This document shows, piece by piece, positions 50,564 through 59,968 of a DNA stretch of 64,000 nucleotides. The stretch spans positions 1,612,001 through 1,676,000 of the forward strand of contig JADJAA010000001.1 of assembly GCA_016704485.1 (NCBI GenBank), given 5' to 3'. Every line of letters begins with the position of its first letter. Within the stretch, counting starts at the first letter, position 1. The notes under the pieces were generated by a model. The model was not told the origin of the DNA, did not search any database, and was given only the letters and a program-made list of their open reading frames with translations. The DNA comes from Flavobacteriales bacterium (GTDB lineage: Bacteria > Bacteroidota > Bacteroidia > Flavobacteriales_F > PHOS-HE28). The position numbers were made by a program, and so were the translations under genes.

Positions 50564-51894
50564 AGAAGCTGGTGGTACTTGGAGCTCAGGAAAGCGGCGT
50601 CGGGGCAGCACGGTTGGCCCAACAACAAGGTTTCGATGTTTTCGTCAGCGACGCAGGCGAGATCAAGCCGAAGTACCGCGACGAATTGAAAAGGAACGCG
50701 ATCGCATTCGAGGAAGGAGGACATACGGAAGCACGCGTATTGGGTGCATCAACCATTGTGAAGAGTCCTGGCATTCCCGATACTGCCAAATCGGTCATCG
50801 CGGCGCGCAAGGAAAGTATTCCAGTGATCAGTGAGATCGAATTCGCTTACCGCTATTGCAACGGTACGATAATCGCGATCACGGGTAGTAATGGTAAGAC
50901 CACAACGACCATGCTTACCAACGATATCCTGCAAAGAGCGGGATTGAACGTGGCCATGGGCGGCAATCTGGGTAACAGTTTCGCAGCGTTGGTAGCGGAT
51001 GGAGACCATTCGCATTACGTCCTTGAGCTAAGCAGCTTCCAGTTGGATGGCATTATTGATTTCCGATCGCACATCGCCGTGTTGCTGAATATTACTCCGG
51101 ATCATTTGGATCGGTACGCCTACAGAATGCAGTACTATGTGGAAAGCAAATTCCGCATTACGATGAACCAGATCGAGACGGATCATTTCATCCATTGTGC
51201 GGATGATCCCGAGTCTGCGGCTTGGTTATCAAAAAACGCTATCAAGGCGCAGCAGTGGCCTTTCTCAATTCAGCATTCCGTTCCCCAAGGAGCATTTCTC
51301 GTTAACGACCATATCCACATCAAAACAAACCAAACCACCTTCGAAATGTCAATGATCGAATTAGCGCTGAAAGGCAAACACAACGTGTATAATTCCATGG
51401 CTGCGGGTATCGCAGCGCGCGTACTCGAGATCCGAAGTGAGGTGATCAGGGAGAGCCTCAGCGATTTCCAGAACGTGGAGCATAGACTTGAGTATGTGTC
51501 AATGGTGCACGGGATCGAATTCATCAATGACTCTAAAGCGACCAACGTTAATTCAGCGTGGTACGCATTGGAGAGCATGACCAAACCAATTGTTTGGGTC
51601 GTTGGAGGGATAGACAAAGGCAATGATTATTCGTCACTGATGGAACTTGTCAAGGAACGTGTGAAAGCGATCGTGTGTTTGGGTACGGATAACGCGAAAC
51701 TTCATGAGGTTTTCGGATCCATCGTTCCGGTCATGGTGGATACTGCGAGTGCTGAACAAGCAGTTCGCACAAGCTATGAACTAGCAGAAAGTGGCGATGT
51801 GGTTCTCCTGAGCCCATGCTGTTCAAGCTTCGATTTATTTGAGAATTACGAGGACCGCGGGCGCCAGTTCAAGTCCGCAGTGAAGGGGCTCTAG
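50560..51894 (+). CDS. murD: UDP-MurNAc-L-alanine:D-glutamate ligase MurD
   Basis: A 444-residue ligase with VLGAQESGVGAARLAQQQGF at the N-terminus, ATP loop ITGSNGKTTTTMLT, LELSSFQLD, LNITPDHLDRY, and the C-domain EFINDSKATNVNSAWYAL, VGGIDKGNDY and LLSPCCSSFDLFENYEDRG. It adds D-Glu to UDP-MurNAc-Ala. Complete, with all three Mur domains. Overlaps mraY by 4 bases. A free-standing copy of its C-domain is encoded immediately downstream. Confidence 0.95.
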   Translation: MKKLVVLGAQESGVGAARLAQQQGFDVFVSDAGEIKPKYRDELKRNAIAFEEGGHTEARVLGASTIVKSPGIPDTAKSVIAARKESIPVISEIEFAYRYCNGTIIAITGSNGKTTTTMLTNDILQRAGLNVAMGGNLGNSFAALVADGDHSHYVLELSSFQLDGIIDFRSHIAVLLNITPDHLDRYAYRMQYYVESKFRITMNQIETDHFIHCADDPESAAWLSKNAIKAQQWPFSIQHSVPQGAFLVNDHIHIKTNQTTFEMSMIELALKGKHNVYNSMAAGIAARVLEIRSEVIRESLSDFQNVEHRLEYVSMVHGIEFINDSKATNVNSAWYALESMTKPIVWVVGGIDKGNDYSSLMELVKERVKAIVCLGTDNAKLHEVFGSIVPVMVDTASAEQAVRTSYELAESGDVVLLSPCCSSFDLFENYEDRGRQFKSAVKGL

Positions 51895-51903
51895 AACAGA
51901 ACG

Positions 51904-52404
51904 ATGATGGAAAAGAAACCCATTACTTCTTCGCTTCGAATGGTCGGCGGGCAATTGCTTGAAGCACGCCAAGCTGCCATTGAAGCTCAGGGACAAGGCC
52001 CACACCGCATGGAAATGGTGTTGTCCGTGGATGGTGTGATCTACATCAACGATTCGAAATCTACGTTCTTGGATGCGACCTTGGAAGCGCTCGGTAACAT
52101 GGACCAACGCGTGGTGTGGATCACCGGTGCATGGAGCGACGAGATGGCCCAAAGCCAAGTGGTTGAGCTCATGCAGGAACATGTTAGTGCAGTAGTGCTC
52201 TTCGGTCCGGTAAAAGAAGTGCAAGGAAAAGAGGATGCTCAAGTGTTCCATGCGAAGGAATTACGTACTGCTGTTTTTCTAGCAAGAGAATTGGCAAAGG
52301 ATGGAGAGGCCGTGCTTTTCAGCCCTGCTTGCCCGAGCGGAAATGGTTATGCGAATTACGAAGAGCGCGGCGCTGAATTCAAACGCGCAGTAAGGGATCT
52401 ATAG
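51904..52404 (+). CDS. Free-standing MurD C-terminal-domain paralogue
   Basis: A 166-residue protein with no ATP-binding centre. Residues 34-166 align along their length with the C-domain of the MurD encoded just upstream: HRMEMVLSVDGVIYINDSKST against HRLEYVSMVHGIEFINDSKAT, and FSPACPSGNGYANYEERGAEFKRAV against LSPCCSSFDLFENYEDRGRQFKSAV. The GGIDKG motif of MurD is replaced by GAWSDEM. It cannot act as a ligase alone; it may bind UDP-MurNAc peptides or the Mur/Fts machinery (inference). It starts 9 bases after the murD stop, within the operon, with a full-length open frame, so it looks maintained rather than decaying. Confidence 0.8.
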   Translation: MMEKKPITSSLRMVGGQLLEARQAAIEAQGQGPHRMEMVLSVDGVIYINDSKSTFLDATLEALGNMDQRVVWITGAWSDEMAQSQVVELMQEHVSAVVLFGPVKEVQGKEDAQVFHAKELRTAVFLARELAKDGEAVLFSPACPSGNGYANYEERGAEFKRAVRDL

Positions 52405-52487
52405 TCAGCGGAACTGGATCAAGAATTGAGAACGAAAAACCATCCAACGAACTGAAAACCCTCTTAAATAAGCTTCAAGGAGATCGT

Positions 52488-53627
52488 GTGATCTGGATGA
52501 CCGCTATGATATTGGCCGTTATCAGTTTGCTGGCGGTGTACAGTTCCATCAGCTCACTTGCCTTCAAAAGGGAAGGTGGTTCCACGTTGCATTTTCTAAT
52601 GAAACATGGGATCATGTTAGTGACCGGTGGCGTGATCATGTATTACGCTTCCATGCTGAAGTACAGCATGTACTCGCGGCTTTCGCAATTAGCGATCAGC
52701 ATCGTTGCAGGCTTGTTATTGCTTACGCTGTTGCTCGGTTCGAATATCAATGATGCCAGTCGGTGGATCACGATACCGATCATTAACCAAAGCTTCCAGA
52801 CCAGTGATCTGGCTAAGGTGGTATTGATCGTTTACCTCGCTCGTGTCATCGGAAAACAACAGGATAAGGAATGGACGTTCCGCGATGTGCTGGTGAACCT
52901 GATGGTTCCCGTAGGAGTGATCTGTGGTTTGATACTTCCTGCAAATTTCTCGACGGCGGCGCTCTTGTTCCTTCTCTGCATGATCATCATGTTCATTGGC
53001 GAAGTACCGATCAAATGGTTGCTCGCTATCGTAGGCTTGGCTGTGGGTTCATTCGTTCTGTTGGTCATGGCGAACGAAGCCTTGGAGTTGGATGTTTTGC
53101 CGCGTGTAGAGACATGGACAAACCGTGTTTCCAATTTCGGAGGTGATGATCGCAACGCGAATTATCAAGTGGAGCATGCCAAGATCGCGATCGCTTCCGG
53201 TGGGCTGTTACCGAACGGACCAGGAAGTGGTAATTCCCGGAACTGGTTGCCACATCCTTATTCGGACATGATCTACGCATTCATCATTGAAGAGTACGGA
53301 AGTATCATCGGTGGATTGGGGTTGCTATTGCTGTATTTGATACTCCTCTTCCGAGCGGTCAAGATCGCCGGACGGTGCGATAAAAAATTCGGATCGCTCG
53401 TTGCAGTTGGACTCAGTCTGATGTTGGTGCTGCAAGCCATGATCAATATGGCCGTTGCTGTGGACCTTGTTCCGGTAACAGGTCAGCCGTTGCCTTTGGT
53501 GAGCATGGGAGGAACCAGCGTTTGGTTCACCTGCCTTGCCATTGGCATTGTTCTCAGTGTAAGCCGAAGTATAGACGATATTCAGATCATAAAAAAGGAT
53601 GCAAAACCTCGGACAGCCGTCGCTTAA
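52488..53627 (+). CDS. ftsW: Lipid II polymerase FtsW (SEDS family)
   Basis: A 379-residue SEDS protein with about ten helices: LLAVYSSISSLAF, NDASRWITIPIINQSFQTSDLAKV, HAKIAIASGGLLPNGPGSGNSRNWLPHPYSDMIYAFIIEEYG, and VPVTGQPLPLVSMGGTSVWF. It polymerises lipid II into septal glycan with FtsI. The nearest standard start is GTG 52488, but the frame is open upstream to the previous gene's stop and encodes NELKTLLNKLQGDR just before VIWM, a typical FtsW cytoplasmic end. The real start may therefore be a rare codon such as ATT 52425. Confidence 0.93.
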   Translation: MIWMTAMILAVISLLAVYSSISSLAFKREGGSTLHFLMKHGIMLVTGGVIMYYASMLKYSMYSRLSQLAISIVAGLLLLTLLLGSNINDASRWITIPIINQSFQTSDLAKVVLIVYLARVIGKQQDKEWTFRDVLVNLMVPVGVICGLILPANFSTAALLFLLCMIIMFIGEVPIKWLLAIVGLAVGSFVLLVMANEALELDVLPRVETWTNRVSNFGGDDRNANYQVEHAKIAIASGGLLPNGPGSGNSRNWLPHPYSDMIYAFIIEEYGSIIGGLGLLLLYLILLFRAVKIAGRCDKKFGSLVAVGLSLMLVLQAMINMAVAVDLVPVTGQPLPLVSMGGTSVWFTCLAIGIVLSVSRSIDDIQIIKKDAKPRTAVA

Positions 53628-54732
53628 GGGAGACCTTAGGGTGATGATCTCCGGGGGTGGTACCGGCGGTCACATCTTCCCAGCCATCGCAATTGCAAAT
53701 GCAGTGCGTGAGCGGGAAAGTGCTGCCCAATTCCTGTTCGTTGGTGCCGAAGGAAAAATGGAAATGGAGAAAGTTCCAGCGGCAGGGTTTAAGATCGAAG
53801 GCTTGCCGATCCGCGGTTTTCAACGTGGTTCAATTGCAAAGAATCTGTCGCTTCCATGGCGTTTGGTCCGGAGTATGATGAAGGCGCGTTCACTGGTGAG
53901 AACATTCAAGCCGGATGTTGCGGTGGGTGTTGGTGGTTATGCCAGTGGGCCGGTCCTCGCTGCGGCGCAACGTATGAATGTGCCGACGTTGATCCAGGAG
54001 CAGAACAGTTTCCCCGGCAAGACCAACATATACCTCTCCAAACGTGTGGATCGAATTTGCGTGGCATACGCAGGAATGGAAAAATACTTCCCGAAGGAAA
54101 AAGTGTTGTTGACCGGAAACCCGGTTCGACAAGAAGTGGTTCGTCTCACTGGTAAAAGGCTAAGGGGCATGGAACTATTCGGGTTGCAAGAAGGAAGACC
54201 GGTGCTCTTTATAACCGGCGGATCGCTTGGAGCACGCGGGGTGAATAAGGGCGTGGAAGCGGCCTTGCCTAAGTTCAAGGAAGCTGGTATCCAAGTGATC
54301 TGGCAAACAGGAACGCCCTATTTCGAACAAGCACGGAAGGCAGCCGCTGATCTTGGCTATGATGATTGTAAGGTCATGGAATTCGTTACCGGAATGGACT
54401 ACGCATATGCTGTGGCAGACCTGGTCGTAGCTCGTGCCGGTGCGATAAGTGTAAGCGAATTGTGCCTAGTGCAAAAACCTGCGATCCTTGTGCCGTTACC
54501 AACCGCTGCGGAGGATCATCAAACGCATAACGCAAGGGCGCTGACCGATCGAGGAGCGGCTGTTCTGTTGAACGATGCGGATGCAGTGGAAGAACTTGGA
54601 AAGACCGTACTGGGTCTAATGAACGATACCGAAGCATTGGAGAAGTTGCGAATTGCGATCGCCAGCATGGGCACGCGCAATGCCGCCGAAGCGATAGCAG
54701 TTGAAGTAATACGATTGGCACGCACCAAATGA
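53599..54732 (+). CDS. murG: UDP-GlcNAc:lipid I transferase MurG
   Basis: A 377-residue GT-B enzyme: VMISGGGTGGHIFPAIAIAN, FVGAEGKMEMEKVPAAGFKIEGLPIRGFQRGS, GGYASGPVLAAA, and ARAGAISVSELCLVQKPAILVPLPTAAEDHQTHNA with the donor-binding region. It adds GlcNAc to lipid I, giving lipid II at the inner membrane face. It overlaps ftsW by 29 bases. An ATG at 53644 closer to the fold is an alternative start. Confidence 0.95.
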   Translation: MQNLGQPSLKGDLRVMISGGGTGGHIFPAIAIANAVRERESAAQFLFVGAEGKMEMEKVPAAGFKIEGLPIRGFQRGSIAKNLSLPWRLVRSMMKARSLVRTFKPDVAVGVGGYASGPVLAAAQRMNVPTLIQEQNSFPGKTNIYLSKRVDRICVAYAGMEKYFPKEKVLLTGNPVRQEVVRLTGKRLRGMELFGLQEGRPVLFITGGSLGARGVNKGVEAALPKFKEAGIQVIWQTGTPYFEQARKAAADLGYDDCKVMEFVTGMDYAYAVADLVVARAGAISVSELCLVQKPAILVPLPTAAEDHQTHNARALTDRGAAVLLNDADAVEELGKTVLGLMNDTEALEKLRIAIASMGTRNAAEAIAVEVIRLARTK

Positions 54733-56105
54733 CCGAATTGAACGGATATAAATTCTTTTTCATCGGTGTCGGTGGCATCGGTATGTCAGGTCTTGCACGC
54801 TATTTCCGTAGGCGAGGTGCGGAAGTGGCTGGTTACGACCGTACCCCAAGTGAAATGACCAACGAGTTGATGCGCGAAGGCGTTTCCGTACAATTCAATG
54901 AAGACCCACGTTCCATTCCGGAGGAATATGCGAACGCTCCAGCGAACGAGATCCTTGTTGTGCGTACACCAGCCGTTCCTGCGGATTCGCGGTTGTTGAA
55001 GTATTGGCAGGACCGTGGTGCCAAGATCATGAAACGCGCCGAAGTGTTGGGATTGGTAACGGCGGAACGAAGAACTGTTGCTGTGGCGGGAACGCACGGA
55101 AAAACAACGGTCAGTACCATGTTGGCCCACTTGCTCACCGTCGGCAAGGTGAAATGCAATGCATTTCTCGGCGGAATAGCCGCCAACTACGGGACGAACG
55201 TTCTACTGAACGATGATGCGATAGTGAACGTCGTTGAAGCGGATGAATATGATCGCAGCTTTCTGAAGCTCTGTCCAAGTGAGTCGATCATCACGGCAAT
55301 GGATCCAGATCACATGGATATCTACGGTACGCCGAAGGCCATGTTCGATGCCTACACCGAATTCGCGATCCTTTGTGATGGTCCATTGTTGGTGCATGAA
55401 AGCATTGCTGACCATTTCAAGGAGCGTTCCAATGTGATCACCTATGCGCTTACAGGCTCCGGGTCCCCGCGTGTTGAGAACCTCCGCATAGTGGGTGGCA
55501 AGTATGTTTTCGACCTTTTCGCGGAAGGCCGAATGATCAAGGACCTTGAACTGGGTATGGCAGGCAAGCACAATGTGGAGAATGCGATCGCGGCTTCCAC
55601 TGTAGCACTCCGCCTGGGAGTTTCTCCTGACCATTTACAACAAGGGCTGGCATCATTCCGAGGTGTGGCACGTCGTTTCCAAACACGTGTTTCGAATGAA
55701 AAGGTCGTTTATATCGACGACTATGCCCATCACCCTAAGGAACTGGATGCATGCATAGCCAGTGTTCGTGAGCTCTATCCGGGTAAGCGTATCACCGGGA
55801 TCTTTCAACCTCACCTTTTTACACGCACACGGGACAATGTTGAGGATTTCGGTAAGAGCCTAGCGCAATTGGATGAACTCCTGTTGCTCGATATCTACCC
55901 TGCTCGGGAAGAGCCCATCCCAGGAGTTACTTCCGATTGGTTGTTGAAACATGTTCCGATGGACGTGAAAGAATGCATCAAGAAAGAATCACTTTTGAAG
56001 GAAATTGATTCACGCCATGTGGAGGTCGTGCTGACCATGGGCGCCGGTGACATCGACAGTTTGGTGGCCCCGCTCGAACGTCAGCTCAATCAACGCTACC
56101 CATGA
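54729..56105 (+). CDS. murC: UDP-N-acetylmuramate:L-alanine ligase MurC
   Basis: A 458-residue Mur ligase: FFIGVGGIGMSGLARYFRRRGAEV, ATP loop VAGTHGKTTVSTML, VVEADEYDRSFL, MDPDHMDIYG, and the C-domain YIDDYAHHPKELDACI, FQPHLFTRTRDN. It adds the first amino acid, L-Ala, to UDP-MurNAc. It overlaps murG and ftsQ by 4 bases each. No ddl gene follows, which is usual for this phylum. Confidence 0.95.
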   Translation: MTELNGYKFFFIGVGGIGMSGLARYFRRRGAEVAGYDRTPSEMTNELMREGVSVQFNEDPRSIPEEYANAPANEILVVRTPAVPADSRLLKYWQDRGAKIMKRAEVLGLVTAERRTVAVAGTHGKTTVSTMLAHLLTVGKVKCNAFLGGIAANYGTNVLLNDDAIVNVVEADEYDRSFLKLCPSESIITAMDPDHMDIYGTPKAMFDAYTEFAILCDGPLLVHESIADHFKERSNVITYALTGSGSPRVENLRIVGGKYVFDLFAEGRMIKDLELGMAGKHNVENAIAASTVALRLGVSPDHLQQGLASFRGVARRFQTRVSNEKVVYIDDYAHHPKELDACIASVRELYPGKRITGIFQPHLFTRTRDNVEDFGKSLAQLDELLLLDIYPAREEPIPGVTSDWLLKHVPMDVKECIKKESLLKEIDSRHVEVVLTMGAGDIDSLVAPLERQLNQRYP

Positions 56106-56905
56106 ACAAGCTCAGGAAAATAGTTCGGCCACTTATGATCGTGCTCAGCGCGATCAGCGTGGTGGTCATGCTCGGCTTCGTGGAACGGACCTCCGATGGT
56201 ACCCTTATTTCGGACCTGAAGATCACCGTGATCGGCGATGAAGGCGTTCATTTCATTGATGATGTCGGTGTTCGGCGCCAAGTATTGGATCAAGGTATCG
56301 CGGTACTTGGTTCGCCGATCGGTGAATTGGATCTGCCGATCATTGAAGAACGACTGCGCGGCCTACCCTGTGTTTCGCAAGCAGAAGCACATCATACCAT
56401 GGATGGCACGTTGCACGTAATGGTAAAGCAACGGGCACCTGTGGTACGTGTATTCAATGCTGACGGTACCAGTTTCTATATCGATCAGGAAGGGATCACC
56501 ATGCCGATCGATCCGAATTATACCGCGCGTGTGCTCGTTGTCACCGGTGCGTTGAACGAACCCGGTGCAACGGATGGTGTCCGATCCGTATTCGCTACGG
56601 ACAGTATCGTGGATCGATTCCGTTCCGATGATATCCATCGACTGGCCATGTTCATTCGTCAGGACGCTTTGTGGAACGCTCTTATTGATCAGGTTGTTGT
56701 AAAGAATGATGGTGAATTCGAGCTGATACCAAAGATCGGTGCACAGCGTATCCTCTTAGGCGATGGTTCCGAATTGGAACAACGATTCGCCAAACTCAAG
56801 ATCTTCTACGAAAAAGGAATTCCGAAAGCCGATTGGAGACGTTACGACAGGATCGACCTGCGTTTCGCTGACCAGGTCGTCTGTACTAAACGCACTACAC
56901 CCTAA
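56102..56905 (+). CDS. ftsQ: Cell division protein FtsQ
   Basis: A 267-residue bitopic protein: short cytoplasmic end, membrane helix at about 13-30, then a POTRA-like region (LISDLKITVIGDEGVHFIDDV) and the FtsQ beta domain (VFNADGTSFYIDQEGITMPIDP, RIDLRFADQVVCTKR at the end). Similarity to E. coli FtsQ is weak, but topology, size and position between murC and ftsA identify it. It connects the early and late divisome. Confidence 0.88.
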   Translation: MNKLRKIVRPLMIVLSAISVVVMLGFVERTSDGTLISDLKITVIGDEGVHFIDDVGVRRQVLDQGIAVLGSPIGELDLPIIEERLRGLPCVSQAEAHHTMDGTLHVMVKQRAPVVRVFNADGTSFYIDQEGITMPIDPNYTARVLVVTGALNEPGATDGVRSVFATDSIVDRFRSDDIHRLAMFIRQDALWNALIDQVVVKNDGEFELIPKIGAQRILLGDGSELEQRFAKLKIFYEKGIPKADWRRYDRIDLRFADQVVCTKRTTP

Positions 56906-56938
56906 CCGTTCCAACGACCCTAAACACCCGCATTAGAA

Positions 56939-58267
56939 ATGGATCAAGAAAATCAGAAGCTTAACGAGCACCTTGATATCGTAGCCGGCCTCGATATCGG
57001 TACCACAAAGATCGCCTGCATCGTGGGGCGAAAGAATGAACAAGGCAAGATCGAGATCCTCGGGATGGGGAAAGCGAAATCAGACGGGGTGAGCCGTGGT
57101 GTTGTGGCAAATATCCAAAAGACGGTGGAGAGCATAACAGCTGCAGTGAAAATGGCCGAGGATAGCGCTGGTGTCGAGATCACCACCGTGAATGTGGGTA
57201 TTGCCGGACAGCATATCCGTAGCATGCAGCACCGCGGTATGAAGATGCGTGAGAGCAACGATGAAGAGATCACGCAGAATGATATCGACCTGTTGATCGA
57301 TGAGACCTATCGTTTGGTAATGCCGCCGGGTGAGGAGATCATTCACGTGTTGCCGCAAGAATATATCGTGGATAACGAGCAAGGGATCCGTGACCCGATC
57401 GGTATGTCCGGAATTCGCATGGAAGCCAACTTCCACATCATCAGTGGCCAGGTGACCGCTGCGCGTAACATCAATAAATGCGTACACCGAGCTGGTCTGC
57501 ATGTTACCGAATTGATCCTGGAACCACTGGCAAGTGCGGATGCTGTGCTAAGCCAAGAGGAGAAGGAAGCTGGTGTGGTGCTTGTTGATATCGGTGGTGG
57601 TACAACGGATATCGCGATCTTCTTCGACAATATCATTCGTCACACGGCGGTAATTCCATTCGGTGGTAACGTGGTAACGGAAGACATCCGCCAAGGTTGC
57701 GGGATCATGCGGGATCAGGCTGAATTATTGAAAACGAAATTCGGATCCGCTCTTGCAGCAGAGAATAAGGAGAACGAAGTTGTATGCATTCCCGGTCTGC
57801 GCGGTCGCGAACCCAAGGAGATCAGCTTGCGCACGTTGGCTGAAGTGATCCAAAGCCGCATGGAAGAGATCATGGAACATGTGTATTTCGAGATCAAGAA
57901 CAGTGGCTTGGAAAAACAACTGATCGCTGGTGTGGTGTTGACCGGTGGTGGTGCACAATTGAAGCATTTGAAACAGCTCGTTGAGTACATGACCGGCATG
58001 TCCACACGCATCGGATACCCGAATGAGCACATTGCGAAAAGTGCGGTTGAAGATGTTACAAGCCCCTTGCATGCAACTGGTGTAGGCCTTGTTATGAAAG
58101 GCTTTGATTATCTGGAGCGCCGTCGCCCACATGCGGCCGATGCGCGTAACCCAATGCGCAGATCCGCTAGCACCGTTAAAGAACATTCCGAACCAGGTAG
58201 GATCGGTTCATTCTTTAAGTCAGTCCTTTCAGGTGCAAGTGAATTGCTCAAGGACGACGAGAACTGA
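56939..58267 (+). CDS. ftsA: Cell division protein FtsA
   Basis: A 442-residue actin-like ATPase: VAGLDIGTTKIACIVGRKN (phosphate 1), the FtsA-specific 1C domain at about 90-170, LVDIGGGTTDIAIF (phosphate 2), VVLTGGGAQLKHLKQL (adenosine), and a C-terminal extension ending in GSFFKSVLSGASELLKDDEN, whose amphipathic residues would bind the membrane. It anchors FtsZ. It lies 33 bases after ftsQ and 48 before ftsZ. Confidence 0.95.
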   Translation: MDQENQKLNEHLDIVAGLDIGTTKIACIVGRKNEQGKIEILGMGKAKSDGVSRGVVANIQKTVESITAAVKMAEDSAGVEITTVNVGIAGQHIRSMQHRGMKMRESNDEEITQNDIDLLIDETYRLVMPPGEEIIHVLPQEYIVDNEQGIRDPIGMSGIRMEANFHIISGQVTAARNINKCVHRAGLHVTELILEPLASADAVLSQEEKEAGVVLVDIGGGTTDIAIFFDNIIRHTAVIPFGGNVVTEDIRQGCGIMRDQAELLKTKFGSALAAENKENEVVCIPGLRGREPKEISLRTLAEVIQSRMEEIMEHVYFEIKNSGLEKQLIAGVVLTGGGAQLKHLKQLVEYMTGMSTRIGYPNEHIAKSAVEDVTSPLHATGVGLVMKGFDYLERRRPHAADARNPMRRSASTVKEHSEPGRIGSFFKSVLSGASELLKDDEN

Positions 58268-58315
58268 CCTACTGAAAGACCCGCAATTACACTCCAAAAA
58301 AATCCCCCAGAAGTC

Positions 58316-59938
58316 ATGAAATTCGATCTTCCAAAAGAACTAGGCTCCATTATCAAGGTGATCGGTGTGGGCGGTGGTGGCAGCAATGCCGTTAACCACA
58401 TGTACACGCAAGGAATTGCCGGCGTGGACTTCATCATTTGTAACACGGATCGCCAGGCGCTTGATATAAGCCCAGTGCCGGTGAAACTCCAACTCGGTGT
58501 GAACCTCACCGAAGGGCTCGGCGCTGGTGCAGTACCTGAACGTGGTCGCGATGCGGTCGGAGAGAATATCGACGAGATCAAAGAACTCCTCGGCAAGCGT
58601 ACGAAGATGGTCTTCATCACAGCGGGTATGGGTGGTGGTACCGGAACCGGTGCAGCTCCCGTTATCGCTGAGATCGCTCGCGAAATGGGCATCCTTACCG
58701 TTGGTATCGTTACAAGTCCTTTTCAATGGGAAGGTCGCCGACGCAAGCAACAAGCCGCGATCGGTATCGAAGAAATGCGCAATGCCGTTGATACCTTATT
58801 GGTGATCAACAATGATCGGTTGCGGGATCTTTTCGGGAATTTATCACTGGATAATGCCTTCGAGCATGCCGACAACGTACTAACGACCGGTGCAAGGGGT
58901 ATCGCCGAGATCATTACCATGACAGGTAAGGTCAACGTTGACTTCGAGGACGTACGGACCGTGATGACCCGAAGCGGTGTAGCCATCATGGGTATGGCCG
59001 AAGCCGAAGGTGAGGACCGTGCTGTGCGCGCAGCCCATGAAGCATTGGCATCACCACTATTGAACGATAACAATATCGAAGGAGCCAAATTCGTATTGCT
59101 GAACATTACGCACGGTACGAACCCGGTGCAGATGGATGAGATCAGTGAGATCACTGAGCACATTCAAGAAGCCGCTGGTAGTAGTGCCGATGTGATCTGG
59201 GGATATTGCAAGGATGAAAGCCTTGGTGAGAAAGTGCGCATCACCATTATTGCAACCGGCTTTCCAACACATCCAATTACAGGAGCCATTGCTACTGAAC
59301 AGAACACCCGTACCGTGATCCCATTGGATGCGGATCGCCCGACCATGATCACGCAACCGATCGTCAATCCTGTGCAATCAAATGCAACCGTGGTCCCGGA
59401 AGAAAAGTTGGATCGTTCACCTAGTACCAAGGTAACGGAGGAGCCTTACCTCAAGCAAGTAGAACCGGTATCGGAGCCAACGCCAATTGCACAGAGCAAG
59501 ATCGAATTCATCATCGATCAACCACCTGTGCACACCAACAAACCTGTTGAAGCGAAAAAGGAGCCAGCACCCGATACGGAAAAAAAGATGCACAACTTAT
59601 ACGGCGATACCGTGAAGAACGGATCCGTAACGGAAACGCCGGTGCCACGAACCGAAGTGCAGGAGGCGCGTCTGTCCCACGATGAACATCAGAACCGCGT
59701 AGAACAACGTGTTGCACATGTTCGCGAATTGAACATGCGCTTGCGCACGCCGAACGGGTTGACCGATCTGGAGCGTGAGCCGGCCTATAAGCGCAAGAAC
59801 ATTCAGTTGAACGATGCCAAGCCGAGCACCGATTCCAATGTGAGCAGGTACACGCTTAACGAGGAGATCGATGAAAATGGCGAACGTCGTGTAGAACTGA
59901 AGAAGAACAACAACTACTTGCACGACAACGTCGATTGA
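58316..59938 (+). CDS. ftsZ: Cell division protein FtsZ
   Basis: A 540-residue tubulin-like GTPase. The GTPase core (1-320) has IKVIGVGGGGSNAVNHM, GGGTGTG at about 106-112, the N-T-DRQAL segment and the T7-type loop NVDFEDVRTVM. A long variable linker (about 320-480) follows, with Pro/Glu/Thr-rich sequence. The C-terminal region has the Bacteroidota end motif around TDLEREPAYKRKNIQL, which binds FtsA and partners. It forms the division ring. ATG at 58316. Confidence 0.97.
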   Translation: MKFDLPKELGSIIKVIGVGGGGSNAVNHMYTQGIAGVDFIICNTDRQALDISPVPVKLQLGVNLTEGLGAGAVPERGRDAVGENIDEIKELLGKRTKMVFITAGMGGGTGTGAAPVIAEIAREMGILTVGIVTSPFQWEGRRRKQQAAIGIEEMRNAVDTLLVINNDRLRDLFGNLSLDNAFEHADNVLTTGARGIAEIITMTGKVNVDFEDVRTVMTRSGVAIMGMAEAEGEDRAVRAAHEALASPLLNDNNIEGAKFVLLNITHGTNPVQMDEISEITEHIQEAAGSSADVIWGYCKDESLGEKVRITIIATGFPTHPITGAIATEQNTRTVIPLDADRPTMITQPIVNPVQSNATVVPEEKLDRSPSTKVTEEPYLKQVEPVSEPTPIAQSKIEFIIDQPPVHTNKPVEAKKEPAPDTEKKMHNLYGDTVKNGSVTETPVPRTEVQEARLSHDEHQNRVEQRVAHVRELNMRLRTPNGLTDLEREPAYKRKNIQLNDAKPSTDSNVSRYTLNEEIDENGERRVELKKNNNYLHDNVD

Positions 59939-59968
59939 TCGATCGTGGCAAGAACGCGCAAACTAAAA

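Noticed and set aside
51904..52404. MurD C-domain copy as a frameshifted end of murD itself
   Set aside because: The upstream MurD already has its own complete C-domain and stop; the copy is a second, diverged domain.
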